NCBI GenBank assembly: GCA_017436305.1
Contig: JAFSDJ010000075.1
Span: 1-64,000 of the forward strand
Direction of reading: 5' to 3'
DNA: 64,000 nucleotides
DNA from: Lachnospiraceae bacterium
GTDB lineage: Bacteria > Bacillota > Clostridia > Lachnospirales > Lachnospiraceae
Part shown: positions 43,705 to 52,551 of the stretch, piece after piece
Position numbering within the stretch: the first letter of the stretch is position 1
How the letters are laid out: each line of letters opens with the position of its first letter
Notes under the pieces: generated by a model
Database searches by the model: none
Told to the model about the DNA's origin: nothing
The model's input: only the letters and a program-made list of their open reading frames with translations
Program-made: the position numbers and the translations under genes

Positions 43705-44265
43705 TTATTTATATACTTTCTGTTTTTTGCTTCTCACATACAAAATTATATTACCGCTTAATACCCCTATCAAAGAAGGAATAAATGCAAAAAAAACAAA
43801 TATCCAATCTGTAGAGTGAAATACCGCCCAAGGAAGGAGTCCGCCAATTATACCAAATAAAAATGGTGCAAACCATTTTATTTTACCTTTTTTGGCACCT
43901 AAAATTCCCGTGCAAACCAAGGCAGCTAATGGCATAAACAGATAAAAGTAAAAAATAGCATAACCCATTTCGTCTCCCGGCTGTAAAAAAAATAATCCTT
44001 CTATAAGTCCAATTGCAGCAACCGTTACAAATGCCGTAATAGCCACTACTGTTGCAAGATGTTTTTTTACTGCTTTTTGAAACTTTTTAGCCGAATCCAC
44101 ATTATGTTCTATTTCAAAATACGGTTCTGATATTTGTAAAAGTGCCTGTTTACAGCTTTCACAGGTTGCAATATGCTCTTCCACAAGCTCTCTGCTTTTT
44201 TTGCTTGCCATATTTTCTGCATATAAAGGTAATAAATCGCCAATCACTTCACAATTAATTTTCAT
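43705..44265 (-). CDS. Anti-sigma factor with zf-HC2 domain
   Basis: A 186-residue membrane protein. The N-terminus has a zinc-binding anti-sigma motif, HIATCESCKQAL near residues 31-42 preceded by a conserved Cys at 5, followed by about four transmembrane helices. Its start overlaps the stop of the ECF sigma gene by four bases (ATGA), the classic sigma/anti-sigma arrangement. The stimulus that releases the sigma factor is unknown; the membrane region suggests envelope stress. No terminator hairpin of note was found after it. Confidence 0.85.
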   Translation of the reverse strand: MKINCEVIGDLLPLYAENMASKKSRELVEEHIATCESCKQALLQISEPYFEIEHNVDSAKKFQKAVKKHLATVVAITAFVTVAAIGLIEGLFFLQPGDEMGYAIFYFYLFMPLAALVCTGILGAKKGKIKWFAPFLFGIIGGLLPWAVFHSTDWIFVFFAFIPSLIGVLSGNIILYVRSKKQKVYK

Positions 44266-44750
44266 TCATACTCCTCCATTCTTTTTTGTATTTTCTCTTT
44301 TGCCCTATGATAGGTAACACAAGCCCAATGCTCTGTTTTTCCAAAGAGCACAGCAATTTGTTTAAAGGATAACTCACCAAATATCCGTAAAGAAAAAATC
44401 TCTTTGTATGGTTCTTCCAAATCATGTAGTATTTGATGAAGTTTAAATGCTATTTCCTTGTCTACCAAAAGTGTTTCCATACTTTTTTCTGATATTTCCA
44501 TGCTATTTAATTGTTCATCATTACTTATACATTTCTGCTTTCTTAAATAAGTAAAATAGCTGTTTTTAGCTATCTGGCATAGCCAGATACGAATGTCACA
44601 ATCACCTCTAAAACTTTTTATTTCTTTTAATGCTTTAAAAAAAGTTTCTTCGGTTAATTCTTCTGCCAAATGTTCATTGGCAGTAAGACCACGTAGAAAT
44701 TTAAATATGTCATCAAAATACAGGCGGTATATTTCTTCAAAATCAGTCAT
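44262..44750 (-). CDS. ECF RNA polymerase sigma factor
   Basis: A 162-residue ECF sigma. Region 2 spans roughly 5-70 (YRLYFDDIFKFLRGLTANEHLAEELTEETFFKAL), and region 4 is near 105-155 (LEEPYKEIFSLRIFGELSFKQIAVLFGKTEHWACVTYHRAKEKI). It is followed by its anti-sigma with a four-base overlap. Such sigma factors usually control their own promoter, but no characteristic -35 AAC motif was confirmed here. The upstream region contains the terminator of the czcD-like gene. Confidence 0.9.
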   Translation of the reverse strand: MTDFEEIYRLYFDDIFKFLRGLTANEHLAEELTEETFFKALKEIKSFRGDCDIRIWLCQIAKNSYFTYLRKQKCISNDEQLNSMEISEKSMETLLVDKEIAFKLHQILHDLEEPYKEIFSLRIFGELSFKQIAVLFGKTEHWACVTYHRAKEKIQKRMEEYE

Positions 44751-44824
44751 CCTATCCCTCCCTTCCTATATAAGACTCATAATATCAAAAAATATCACAA
44801 TTTTTTAAAAAAATTTTATGTTCT

Positions 44825-44868
44825 AAAAAAATTAGCAGAAAGCACACCTTTTGGATCTTTCTGCTAAC
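44825..44868 (-). terminator. Terminator of the czcD-like gene
   Basis: TTAGCAGAAAG (44832-44842) and CTTTCTGCTAA (44857-44867) pair perfectly. Ts follow on both strands (44825-44831 as As on plus; 44869-44874 as Ts). Confidence 0.85.
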
Positions 44869-44997
44869 TTTTTTACTTTTATTTAATTTTATGTATTTTC
44901 TTTTTCATGTAATCCCTCTTGTTGTCCTTCGTATACTTTCTCAACTTGAAGCTCCCCATAACCAAGACGGGGAATTTTTCCACATATTGGATAAAAT

Positions 44998-45915
44998 CTA
45001 CGCCGGATTCACATGTACCATAATGTGTTTTACCTTTGGAAATTCCATTTCAATTTGGTCATGAACCCTCTCTGCAATATCATGTGCTTCCTTTAAAGTA
45101 TATGAGCTTTTTACTCCAATTTCAATATCCACATATATTTTATTTCCAAATACACGGGTTTGAAGTAAATCTATGCTAACTACTTCTTTTTCCCTCATAA
45201 TACAGTTATGAATTTGTTCTTCTGTTTCTTCATCGCAACAATGGTCTACCATTTTATCAATAGCATCCTTGAAAATATCATAAGCAGCTTTTGCAATAAA
45301 TACAAAAATAACTAAGCTGGCAATGGAATCCATAACCGGAAAGCCAAGCATAGCTCCGCCAATTCCGATTAATGCCCCGACAGATGAAAATGCGTCAGAG
45401 CGGTGGTGCCATGCGTCCGCCATTAAAGCGCTGGAGTCGATTTTTTTCGCGTTGAATCTGGCGTACCAGAACATTGCTTCCTTTGTCAAAATGGAAATCA
45501 GGGCAGCAATCAGTGCCAACATCCCCGGCACTTTCAGGTGGCTATAATTGCCCTTTAAAATATCTTTTAAGGCCTCAAAACCAATTGCTAACCCTGTCAT
45601 AAATAAAACCATGGATAATAAAATGGCTGCCACACATTCCAATCGCTCATGTCCGTAGGGATGTTCCTTGTCGGATTCTTTTGATGCCAATTTAATTCCA
45701 ATAATTACTACAAAGGTGCTAAACACGTCGGACGCAGAATGAATGGCATCACTAATCATAGCATTGGAATGGGCAATAACACCTGCTACAAGCTTAAATA
45801 CAGAAAGTATTATATTTACAACAATGGTAATCACGGATACTCTTGTGGCTGTTTTTTGAAAAGTTTTGCTGTCCATTCCTTGATTTTCTCTTGATTTCAT
45901 TATTTTTTCTTCCAT
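44998..45915 (-). CDS. czcD: Cation diffusion facilitator, czcD-like (probable Co/Ni exporter)
   Basis: A 305-residue CDF transporter that exports divalent metal by proton exchange. The first half has six transmembrane helices with the metal-binding pairs SDAIHSASD (helix II) and MADAWHHRSDAFSS (helix V), and the C-terminal cytoplasmic domain (about 210-305) ends in HIMVHVNPA. The leader contains a NiCo riboswitch and terminator, so the metal is likely Co or Ni, though Zn cannot be excluded from the protein alone. GGAGG precedes the ATG. It is a single-gene unit. Confidence 0.93.
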   Translation of the reverse strand: MEEKIMKSRENQGMDSKTFQKTATRVSVITIVVNIILSVFKLVAGVIAHSNAMISDAIHSASDVFSTFVVIIGIKLASKESDKEHPYGHERLECVAAILLSMVLFMTGLAIGFEALKDILKGNYSHLKVPGMLALIAALISILTKEAMFWYARFNAKKIDSSALMADAWHHRSDAFSSVGALIGIGGAMLGFPVMDSIASLVIFVFIAKAAYDIFKDAIDKMVDHCCDEETEEQIHNCIMREKEVVSIDLLQTRVFGNKIYVDIEIGVKSSYTLKEAHDIAERVHDQIEMEFPKVKHIMVHVNPA

Positions 45916-46024
45916 ATTAGTTACCTCCGGGTATTAAGATAGCTCTATGGCACTTACTATGTGTGGGATTGTTTTTGAAACTTTTTAAAGAAGAAAGGGA
46001 ACTTCGATTTTTATAAAAAAGTAT

Positions 46025-46070
46025 AAAAAAACACCCACGAATCAGTATTAGCAACTACTGTCCCGTGGAT
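46025..46070 (-). terminator. Riboswitch-controlled terminator before czcD
   Basis: Arms ACACCCACG (46031-46039) and CGTGGAT (46064-46070), reinforced by CAGTA/TACTG, followed leftward by TTTTTTT. The right arm includes bases of the riboswitch 3' part (CACGGGACAGTA), so the two structures exclude each other. Confidence 0.8.
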
Positions 46071-46135
46071 GATAATTCCACTGTCACGCATGTGACCCGA
46101 CTCCATGACTTTATCACGGTCTGCTCAGTTTGTAC
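46050..46135 (-). promoter_or_regulatory. NiCo (czcD) riboswitch
   Basis: Read on the minus strand the leader contains, in order, ACTGAGCAG, GGAGTCGGGTCA, TGACAGTGGAATTATC and CCACGGGACAGTA. These match conserved segments of the NiCo riboswitch aptamer (CUGAGCAG, GxxGxCGGG, GACAG, GGGACAG) as I recall them. Metal binding would stabilise the aptamer, block the overlapping terminator and turn on the downstream exporter. Position and partner gene both fit. Confidence 0.8.
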
Positions 46136-46203
46136 TGTAGATTTGTAGCTACTGTTCACACATGATCAGTAACGATTTGTATGCAGTGCAAAGAGTTTCT
46201 CTA

Positions 46204-46232
46204 AAAATACCATGAATGGGTGGGTGTGTCAA
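46204..46232 (-). promoter_or_regulatory. Promoter of the czcD leader
   Basis: TTGACA (46227-46232) and TATTTT (46204-46209) separated by 17 bases, reading leftward. The predicted leader is about 280 bases. Confidence 0.65.
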
Positions 46233-46324
46233 TATAAAATTTTTTTCAAATCAAATCCATAATTTTGAGTCAAAATGCTGATGAAGCCATGGTCTTTAAT
46301 GGTGTCATTCTCACCAGCTTTTTG

Positions 46325-47656
46325 TTATTTCAATCGGATAATCCTCAAAAACCGTTCCACAAACTGCTTGTCAAAGTCACAATTTTCATAACCTGTTTCA
46401 TCTGCTTTTTTGGGAATTGCAAGACTTACTAATTTTTGATCAAATTCCTCTAACTCTAAATAGGACTCCTCCTGATACCTCTTTATGTCTTCATTTACAC
46501 TTGGACAATGAAAGGTAATCGTTTTGCCGTCTAACCTTATCTGGTAAAAAAAGCTACCTTTTTTCTTGTACTCTGCCAAAGCTACGGACTTATTTCCAAA
46601 GCCCGTGTTAATTTCTTCTATCTGCCAATAGTCATAGACCACACCCGACGGATGAAGGGGTGAATGACAGATAATCTTATCTTCCGTTACAAAGGTAACA
46701 CTTGTCAGGCATAAATACATTGCCACAAACCAGAAAACAACTACCGCCGGACGCCACTTTCCCAAGTGATTCCAAATGTAGAGAATATCATTCATATTTT
46801 CCATTTCTTCCGGTGTTTTTTTTCTAAGCTTTGCAACCAATAATATGCACAGCAAAATCATCGGAACCATAACAAGCCAAATCATAACAATACTTGCAAC
46901 AGGGCCATATTCATAGAATAAGTAATTCTCCGGAGCTATGATTTTTTCCCCTAACCCAATAATTCCCACAACGGCTGCGATACCTCCGATACATGCAACT
47001 ACCATAAACGGTGTTATCCATGCCCATGCACGATTATTTTTCTTTACACGATTTTTGTGGTGGCGATACTGGATAATGTAATGGGTCCAGTTTAATGTAA
47101 GCATTATGGTTCCTATAATGGCAACCACTGCGTTTTCGGGCAGTACTCCGTAAATTCCACGGTTAATATTGTAAAACAGCCACCAAACCGGTGCTGCACA
47201 AACAAGAGTTGTAACAATAGTTTGAGAAAGATTTGGAGTGGCATAATCCTTTAAATTCTCTATTGTCTCTGCCAATTCATCACTTTCCAAAAATTCAATG
47301 ATTTCATTGTATTCTTCAATGAATTCAGGAGTCTCTTTATATTCCTTAGAAAGAGTCAGACACATTTCCTGTTTGTCTGCACATAAATCTTTTTCCCGGG
47401 AAAATATCTCTGCCTTTTCCCTTAATGCTTCCTTCACTTTCCCTTCCTTTTCATCAAGGAGCCTTCCTATTTCTTCAATACTAAAATCCAGATAACGAAA
47501 CAGCTTAATTTGCTTTAAGCGGTTTACTTCTTTTTCTGAATAACTGCGATAGGAATTTTCTGCATTCCGTTCTACTGTAATTAAATTTTTTGATTCATAG
47601 TAGCGGATGCTTTTTGCCGTTAGTCCTGTTTGTTTTTCTACCTCTTTGATTGTCAT
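46325..47656 (-). CDS. MerR-type regulator fused to a membrane protein
   Basis: A 443-residue chain. Residues 1-70 are a MerR winged helix (MTIKEVEKQTGLTAKSIRYYESKNLI), then a coiled helix (75-130), then about five transmembrane helices (141-164, 177-197, 210-236, 250-272, 305-325) and a soluble C-terminal domain of about 118 residues. Normal MerR proteins are cytosolic with a small effector domain, so this looks like a membrane-tethered sensor-regulator. Its promoter has the 19-base spacer and dyad of MerR-activated promoters, so it probably controls itself. The ligand is unknown. Confidence 0.85.
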   Translation of the reverse strand: MTIKEVEKQTGLTAKSIRYYESKNLITVERNAENSYRSYSEKEVNRLKQIKLFRYLDFSIEEIGRLLDEKEGKVKEALREKAEIFSREKDLCADKQEMCLTLSKEYKETPEFIEEYNEIIEFLESDELAETIENLKDYATPNLSQTIVTTLVCAAPVWWLFYNINRGIYGVLPENAVVAIIGTIMLTLNWTHYIIQYRHHKNRVKKNNRAWAWITPFMVVACIGGIAAVVGIIGLGEKIIAPENYLFYEYGPVASIVMIWLVMVPMILLCILLVAKLRKKTPEEMENMNDILYIWNHLGKWRPAVVVFWFVAMYLCLTSVTFVTEDKIICHSPLHPSGVVYDYWQIEEINTGFGNKSVALAEYKKKGSFFYQIRLDGKTITFHCPSVNEDIKRYQEESYLELEEFDQKLVSLAIPKKADETGYENCDFDKQFVERFLRIIRLK

Positions 47657-47695
47657 ACTTTACTCCTTCATATATTTTCTAGCTTAAGTAGCTAT

Positions 47696-47726
47696 ATAAT
47701 ATACCTTTCCCTTAGGGTAAGGTCAA
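47696..47726 (-). promoter_or_regulatory. MerR-type promoter with 19-bp spacer and dyad operator
   Basis: TTGACC (47721-47726) and TATTAT (47696-47701) are separated by 19 bases, longer than the usual 17. A 21-base dyad ACCTTTCCCT-T-AGGGTAAGGT (47703-47723, one mismatch) fills the spacer. This is the standard architecture for MerR-family regulators that untwist the promoter. It lies directly in front of a MerR gene. Confidence 0.8.
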
Positions 47727-47735
47727 TGTTTTCAT

Positions 47736-47789
47736 AAAAAAAGTCCATTCATATACCTTTTCAACATATGTTGTAGGTTATGAATAGAC
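47736..47789 (-). terminator. Terminator of the small membrane-anchored protein gene
   Basis: GTCCATTCATATACC (47743-47757) pairs with GGTTATGAATAGAC (47776-47789) apart from bulges, followed leftward by seven Ts. Confidence 0.7.
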
Positions 47790-47862
47790 TCCTTTTAGAA
47801 CCAATGAGGCCTGTTGTCACATCATTTTACATATTTTCTTTTATGTATGTTTTTTACAATTT

Positions 47863-48273
47863 TTACACAAGCTCAATCCAATTTGTATTTCTTAATACAT
47901 GGTCAATTAACTCATCAGCCGCAGCTGAACTCATAGGTTTTATCTTTCTGGAATTTTCAACCTGCTTACCTGTTTCATCACCAAAAAGCACATATATTGT
48001 TCTGCTTCCATCACCTCTGTTAATACGCTTGTTAATTTTCTTTACCTGCTTTAGGTCAATGATTAAATAGCCTTTAGTACGATCCTTAAGCACCAATTTA
48101 TCCTCAGCAATAAAGCCGGTATAATAAATATTGCTAAAATCGCATACATGCTTTCCATCAAACTGCTGGTCGTAATCTGCTCTGGTTTTGTCTGCTTTTT
48201 TCTTATCGTATGCAAAAGCTGCAACAATAACTATCAGAACAACAACCATAATAATGAGTCCTTGTGTTGTCAT
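47863..48273 (-). CDS. Membrane-anchored protein of unknown function
   Basis: A 136-residue protein with one N-terminal hydrophobic helix (about 5-22), a charged segment, and a C-terminal domain of about 95 residues whose pattern (FIAEDKLVLKDRTKGYLIIDLKQVKKI, then YVLFGDETGKQVE) suggests a PH-like beta-rich fold. I do not recognise a named family. AAAGGG precedes the ATG. It lies between two membrane-linked MerR genes on the same strand, with its own terminator, so a link to either is only positional. Confidence 0.65.
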   Translation of the reverse strand: MTTQGLIIMVVVLIVIVAAFAYDKKKADKTRADYDQQFDGKHVCDFSNIYYTGFIAEDKLVLKDRTKGYLIIDLKQVKKINKRINRGDGSRTIYVLFGDETGKQVENSRKIKPMSSAAADELIDHVLRNTNWIELV

Positions 48274-48325
48274 CTTTTTTACCCTTTCTTTTATTTATTA
48301 TTTATACTTGAAATATATCTTGTTT

Positions 48326-48354
48326 AGAGTACTGATTATACGTATGTTTGTCAA
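48326..48354 (-). promoter_or_regulatory. Possible promoter of the small membrane-anchored protein
   Basis: TTGACA (48349-48354), 17-base spacer, TACTCT (48326-48331), reading leftward. The -10 is imperfect. Confidence 0.4.
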
Positions 48355-48368
48355 GCTTTTTCACATTT

Positions 48369-49100
48369 TTATTGCTCTTTCCCCATTTCCTCATAAGTTT
48401 CCACACAAAATCCTTTATGTCCACAAGCTTTGCAGGTAAGTTTTCTTGTGGTGGCAGTATGGGCTGCAAAAAAGAATTCTGAAAACCTTGGTCGAAATAC
48501 CTGATAACATTCCGGACAAATATATGCAACATAATGATAAAAATATTTTGCAAGAAAAACACCGAATATAAGTAAAAACACTGCTGCTACGAAAAAAGGA
48601 AACCAGATGCCTTTTACTATTCCAAGTGTCAGTGTGGCAATCTCAACCGCTTCCATAATTAGTCCGAATATCAGTACCTTTCCCCGAATCTGATTCAGTT
48701 CTTTCCTGTTTTTCACCTTACAGGCTATCACATCAAGCTTTTGCAAAGAAAACTTATCCCCTGTCTTTAGTTCTCTTTGCAGAGCCTGTATGTTGCTTTG
48801 TTGCTTTTGCTTTTCTACAATTTCTTCCTGTACAACAGATAGCTGTTGCTCTAACATTAGCCCTATGACGTTTTCCATATTAGGAGCAGACAAAATCTCC
48901 CCAATACTATTAATTTGAAGTCCTATATCTCTTAAAAAGCATATCAATTTCAGCCTTTTTAAGTCATCCTCAGAATATAACCTTCTGCCTCCTTCGCTTA
49001 GTTCACTTGGTACGAGAATTTTTCTGGAATCGTAATATTGCACCGTGCGAACCGTAACCCCGGCAAGCTTTGCCATTTCTCCGGTTGTATACTTTGACAT
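48369..49100 (-). CDS. MerR-type regulator with two membrane helices and a zinc ribbon
   Basis: A 243-residue protein. Residues 1-70 form a MerR winged helix (MSKYTTGEMAKLAGVTVRTVQYYDSRKIL), followed by a long coiled coil (about 75-130), two transmembrane helices (141-162 and 165-190) and a C-terminal zinc ribbon with CPEC at 195-198 and CKAC at 223-226. The combination of MerR with helices and ribbon suggests membrane tethering and metal or redox sensing. Starts at ATG 49112, GTG 49109 or ATG 49100 are possible; only the last gives a usual MerR N-terminus. Targets are unknown. Confidence 0.8.
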   Translation of the reverse strand: MSKYTTGEMAKLAGVTVRTVQYYDSRKILVPSELSEGGRRLYSEDDLKRLKLICFLRDIGLQINSIGEILSAPNMENVIGLMLEQQLSVVQEEIVEKQKQQSNIQALQRELKTGDKFSLQKLDVIACKVKNRKELNQIRGKVLIFGLIMEAVEIATLTLGIVKGIWFPFFVAAVFLLIFGVFLAKYFYHYVAYICPECYQVFRPRFSEFFFAAHTATTRKLTCKACGHKGFCVETYEEMGKEQ

Positions 49101-49226
49101 TGCCGTCACCATCTTTCCTCTACTATTTGCATTACACAATTTTTAATTCTTCCAATTTGTATATTCCGTCACTTTTAAATGGGAATGGCTGAATTTTCAC
49201 ATTTGCCATGCCAGCCCCACTTCCCT

Positions 49227-50513
49227 CTATCCTGCCAGCTGCGTCTCAATTTCTTCAATTGCATCAAAAAATGCATCTACCACATCAGGGTCAAAATGAC
49301 TTCCTGATTCTTCCCTGATAATGCCATAGGCTTTCTCGAGGGGCATTGGATCTTTATAACACCGCTTGGAAACAAGAGCATCAAACACATCTGCCACCGC
49401 CATAATTCTGGCACAAAGTGGGATATCCGTTCCGCAAATACCGCTTGGATAGCCTTTTCCATTCCACCATTCATGGTGATAAGTAGCCATCTGCACAGCT
49501 ATCTCTAAATAGCTTGACTCTCCCAGATTTTCTTCTGCCTGCATAAGTATATCTCTTCCCGCTGTAGTATGGCTTTTCATAGCTGTAAATTCTTCCTCTG
49601 TAAGCTTTCCCGGCTTATTTAACACTGTATCTGATACATGTATTTTTCCCATATCATGGAGAGGTGCTGCAATAATCATGTCAGCCATATAGCTGTCTGT
49701 TAAAATATCCCCAAACTTATTCTGCTCTTTTAACTTCTTCGCAATAATTTCCACATATTTAGCAGTACGTTTAACGTGTCCACCTGTGTTTTCATCTCTG
49801 TTTTCAATAATATCCGCCATAGTAACAATAATATTATACTGCATTTTCGAAACCTGTTCATGGTAATGGTTTTTGGTATTTCCCTGTATGATAAGCACAA
49901 TTACTGTTATTGTCAAAACAAATGCTACAATACTGTTCGTCATAATATAAAACAGCATAAGGGAATCCAACTTTGCAAGAACAGAACTATTTGCTAACTG
50001 TACGGAAGTAAAACATAAAAGTATACCAATAATATATAACAGTTTTCGTTCCCATCCTGTTAAATGACGACTTATTATTTCTCCCTGAGAATTATTTTGC
50101 TTCTTATAAATTTGTCTCCATAGGATAGCCCCAACAACTGCTATGATTACATAAAGGCCAATTCCCATAATAGCGCTGTTTTTTTCATTTAGCGAAAACA
50201 CCAGCTGTGCCACATTTAAAACCGGTACAAAAAGTCCGTCGAAAAGTCCTAAAATGGGAATACTTTCAAAAAATCCCCATATTTTTTTCTCTTCTCTTGC
50301 AAGACATATGTGTACTCCTACAAAGATGCAAAGAAACACACTTCCAACATCTGTTCCCAGTATAAAACCGGAAGCAGTTATAGTAATAAGTGCTGCCATT
50401 GTATAATACTTTTCATATTTTAGTTTCGGTTCCAAAAAAACATAACGAGCCAGAAACATCATGCACATGTATGCTACAAAAAGTGTTAGCAGGTCGTAGA
50501 TTGTAGTTAACAT
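49227..50513 (-). CDS. Membrane HD-GYP phosphodiesterase-like protein
   Basis: A 428-residue protein with about seven N-terminal transmembrane helices (1-210) and a C-terminal HD-GYP domain (about 225-420). Catalytic HD is His286-Asp287 in PLHDMGKIHVS, a further HH pair is in ATYHHEWWNGKGYPSG, which also holds the GYP motif at 354-356. The family hydrolyses cyclic di-GMP to pGpG or GMP, or acts as a receptor. The membrane part may sense an external or membrane signal. AAGGA precedes the ATG. It lies upstream of the MerR-zinc-ribbon gene with 126 bases between. Confidence 0.9.
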   Translation of the reverse strand: MLTTIYDLLTLFVAYMCMMFLARYVFLEPKLKYEKYYTMAALITITASGFILGTDVGSVFLCIFVGVHICLAREEKKIWGFFESIPILGLFDGLFVPVLNVAQLVFSLNEKNSAIMGIGLYVIIAVVGAILWRQIYKKQNNSQGEIISRHLTGWERKLLYIIGILLCFTSVQLANSSVLAKLDSLMLFYIMTNSIVAFVLTITVIVLIIQGNTKNHYHEQVSKMQYNIIVTMADIIENRDENTGGHVKRTAKYVEIIAKKLKEQNKFGDILTDSYMADMIIAAPLHDMGKIHVSDTVLNKPGKLTEEEFTAMKSHTTAGRDILMQAEENLGESSYLEIAVQMATYHHEWWNGKGYPSGICGTDIPLCARIMAVADVFDALVSKRCYKDPMPLEKAYGIIREESGSHFDPDVVDAFFDAIEEIETQLAG

Positions 50514-50709
50514 AACATCATCCTTCTGTAATCTTATTTCATTACTGCTCTCAGGTGACCAGTAATCTTATTTTCTTCTGTCATTGTACCACATAATGAT
50601 AGAAATTTTATATAATTTTATTACAATTTTATTTCCGCGGCTTTTTAACTTTGTTATTTTTTTACTCATAAATTAATGGCTAAAACTAGCATTTTTTTCA
50701 TTACAACGG

Positions 50710-50738
50710 TTTACTTTATGACTAAAATATATTAGAAT
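50710..50738 (+). promoter_or_regulatory. Promoter of pfp
   Basis: TTTACT (50710-50715), 17-base spacer, TAGAAT (50733-50738), 36 bases before ATG 50775. Confidence 0.65.
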
Positions 50739-50774
50739 TAAATTTGAATAAAATTTAATAAAGGAGATTTAATT

Positions 50775-52436
50775 ATGAATATTTCATCATTACAGACAGC
50801 CAGATATGAGTATTCTCCAAAACTTCCTGGAATGCTGAGAAACGGTATTGCAGATATTTGTGTAAACGAAGGTGAAGAAACTCAGAGCGTGGCTGATCAG
50901 GACAAAATCAAAGCTCTTTTCCCAAATACTTATGGTAAAAAAGAGATTACTTTCCAGAAAGGCCAGAACACTTCCGAAGCGAAAAAGCAGGTTGTAGGTG
51001 TTATTCTTTCAGGTGGACAGGCTCCTGGTGGACACAATGTTATTTGCGGATTATATGATGCTTTAAAAGCAACAAACAAAGAAAATGTTCTTTATGGTTT
51101 CAAAGGCGGTCCAAGCGGACTTATCGAAGATGACTACTTAATTTTTGACGATGAATACATCAATCAGTTCAGAAACACAGGTGGTTTCGACATTATCGGT
51201 TCCGGTAGAACAAAACTTGAAACAAACGAACAGTTCGCTATCGTTGCTGAAGTTTGTAAAAAACACGGCATTACAGCAATCGTTATCATCGGTGGTGATG
51301 ATTCCAATACTAACGCTGCTGTATTAGCTGAATACTTTGCAGCTAATAATACAGGTGTTCAGGTAATCGGATGTCCTAAGACAATCGACGGTGACTTGAA
51401 AAACGAAGATATTGAATGTTCTTTCGGTTTTGATACCGCTACAAAAACATACAGTGAAATTATCGGTAACATTGAAAGAGATGCAAACTCTGCTAAAAAA
51501 TACTGGCACTTTGTTAAAGTTATGGGACGTTCTGCTTCCCACGTAGCTTTAGAGTGTGCTTTAGAAACCCAGCCAAACATCTGCTTAATCTCAGAAGAAG
51601 TTTCTGCTAAGAAAATGTCTCTTTCAGCAATTGCTGATTACATTGCAGACTCTGTAGAAAAGAGAGCAGCTAAGGGAATGAACTTCGGTGTTGCAGTAAT
51701 CCCTGAAGGTGTTGTAGAATTTGTTCCTGAATTCTCTGTATTAATTCAGGAAATCAACGAACTTCTTGCCGGAAGCAAAGCTGATGAATTTAATGCACTT
51801 CCAACATGGGAAGATAAATATGCGTTCATTGAAAAAGGTTTAACAAAGGAATCTATGGAAGTATTTGCAATTCTTCCACAGACAATTCAGCAGCAGTTAT
51901 TCTTAGAAAGAGATCCACACGGAAACGTACAGGTTTCTCTCATTGAGTCAGAAAAATTATTCTCTGCACTTGTTAAGGATAAATTAGAAGCTAGAAAAGC
52001 AGCTGGCACATATACCGGCAAATTCAATGCACTTCATCACTTCTTAGGATACGAAGGAAGATGTGCTTTCCCTTCTAACTTTGACTCAGACTACTGCTAC
52101 TCATTAGGATACAATGCATTTATGCTTATCCAGTATGGTTACAATGGTTACTTATCAAAAATTTCCAACCTGTCTCAGCCGGCAAATGAATGGGTTGCAG
52201 GTGGTATGCCAATCACTAAGATGATGAACATCGAAAGAAGACACGGCGAAGATAAACCAGTTATTAAAAAAGCCCTCGTTGAACTTGATGGAGCACCATT
52301 CAAATTCTTCGAAGCTCACCGTGAAGAATGGGCAGTTGATACATGCTTCGTATATCCAGGTGCTATTCAGTACTACGGTCCTACAGAAGTTTGTGACAGA
52401 ACAACTGTTACTCTTGCTCTTGAACAAGCTAAATAA
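50775..52436 (+). CDS. pfp: Pyrophosphate-dependent 6-phosphofructokinase, long type
   Basis: A 553-residue enzyme that phosphorylates fructose 6-phosphate with pyrophosphate in glycolysis and can run in reverse. The length and sequence fit the long PPi-PFK clade. The GGDDSN motif at 173-178 (Asp instead of the Gly of ATP enzymes) and PKTIDGD with Lys202 indicate PPi use. [10 protein letters not shown] near 80-89 is the phosphate-binding loop. AAAGGAG precedes the ATG. It is monocistronic with a clear promoter and terminator. PPi as phosphoryl donor fits an energy-limited fermenter. Confidence 0.95.
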   Translation: MNISSLQTARYEYSPKLPGMLRNGIADICVNEGEETQSVADQDKIKALFPNTYGKKEITFQKGQNTSEAKKQVVGVILSGGQAPGGHNVICGLYDALKATNKENVLYGFKGGPSGLIEDDYLIFDDEYINQFRNTGGFDIIGSGRTKLETNEQFAIVAEVCKKHGITAIVIIGGDDSNTNAAVLAEYFAANNTGVQVIGCPKTIDGDLKNEDIECSFGFDTATKTYSEIIGNIERDANSAKKYWHFVKVMGRSASHVALECALETQPNICLISEEVSAKKMSLSAIADYIADSVEKRAAKGMNFGVAVIPEGVVEFVPEFSVLIQEINELLAGSKADEFNALPTWEDKYAFIEKGLTKESMEVFAILPQTIQQQLFLERDPHGNVQVSLIESEKLFSALVKDKLEARKAAGTYTGKFNALHHFLGYEGRCAFPSNFDSDYCYSLGYNAFMLIQYGYNGYLSKISNLSQPANEWVAGGMPITKMMNIERRHGEDKPVIKKALVELDGAPFKFFEAHREEWAVDTCFVYPGAIQYYGPTEVCDRTTVTLALEQAK

Positions 52437-52452
52437 TAGTATAAAATAATTA

Positions 52453-52502
52453 AAATCCCTCAGGAAGCACAAGCATCTTGCTCATGTCCCTGAGGGATTT
52501 TT
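52453..52502 (+). terminator. Terminator of pfp
   Basis: AAATCCCTCAGG (52453-52464) and CCTGAGGGATTT (52489-52500) pair perfectly, followed by Ts. The 24-base loop holds a smaller AAGCA/TGCT-type pair. Confidence 0.85.
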
Positions 52503-52551
52503 AGACGTTTCTATTCTTACTGTATAAAAAATCTGTTATTATGAATCTTTC

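Noticed and set aside
46148-46175. GCTACTGTTCA...CAGTAAC looked like another copy of repeat family R2
   Set aside because: It lies inside the transcribed leader of the czcD-like gene and is a short hairpin near the riboswitch; no other R2 segment flanks it.
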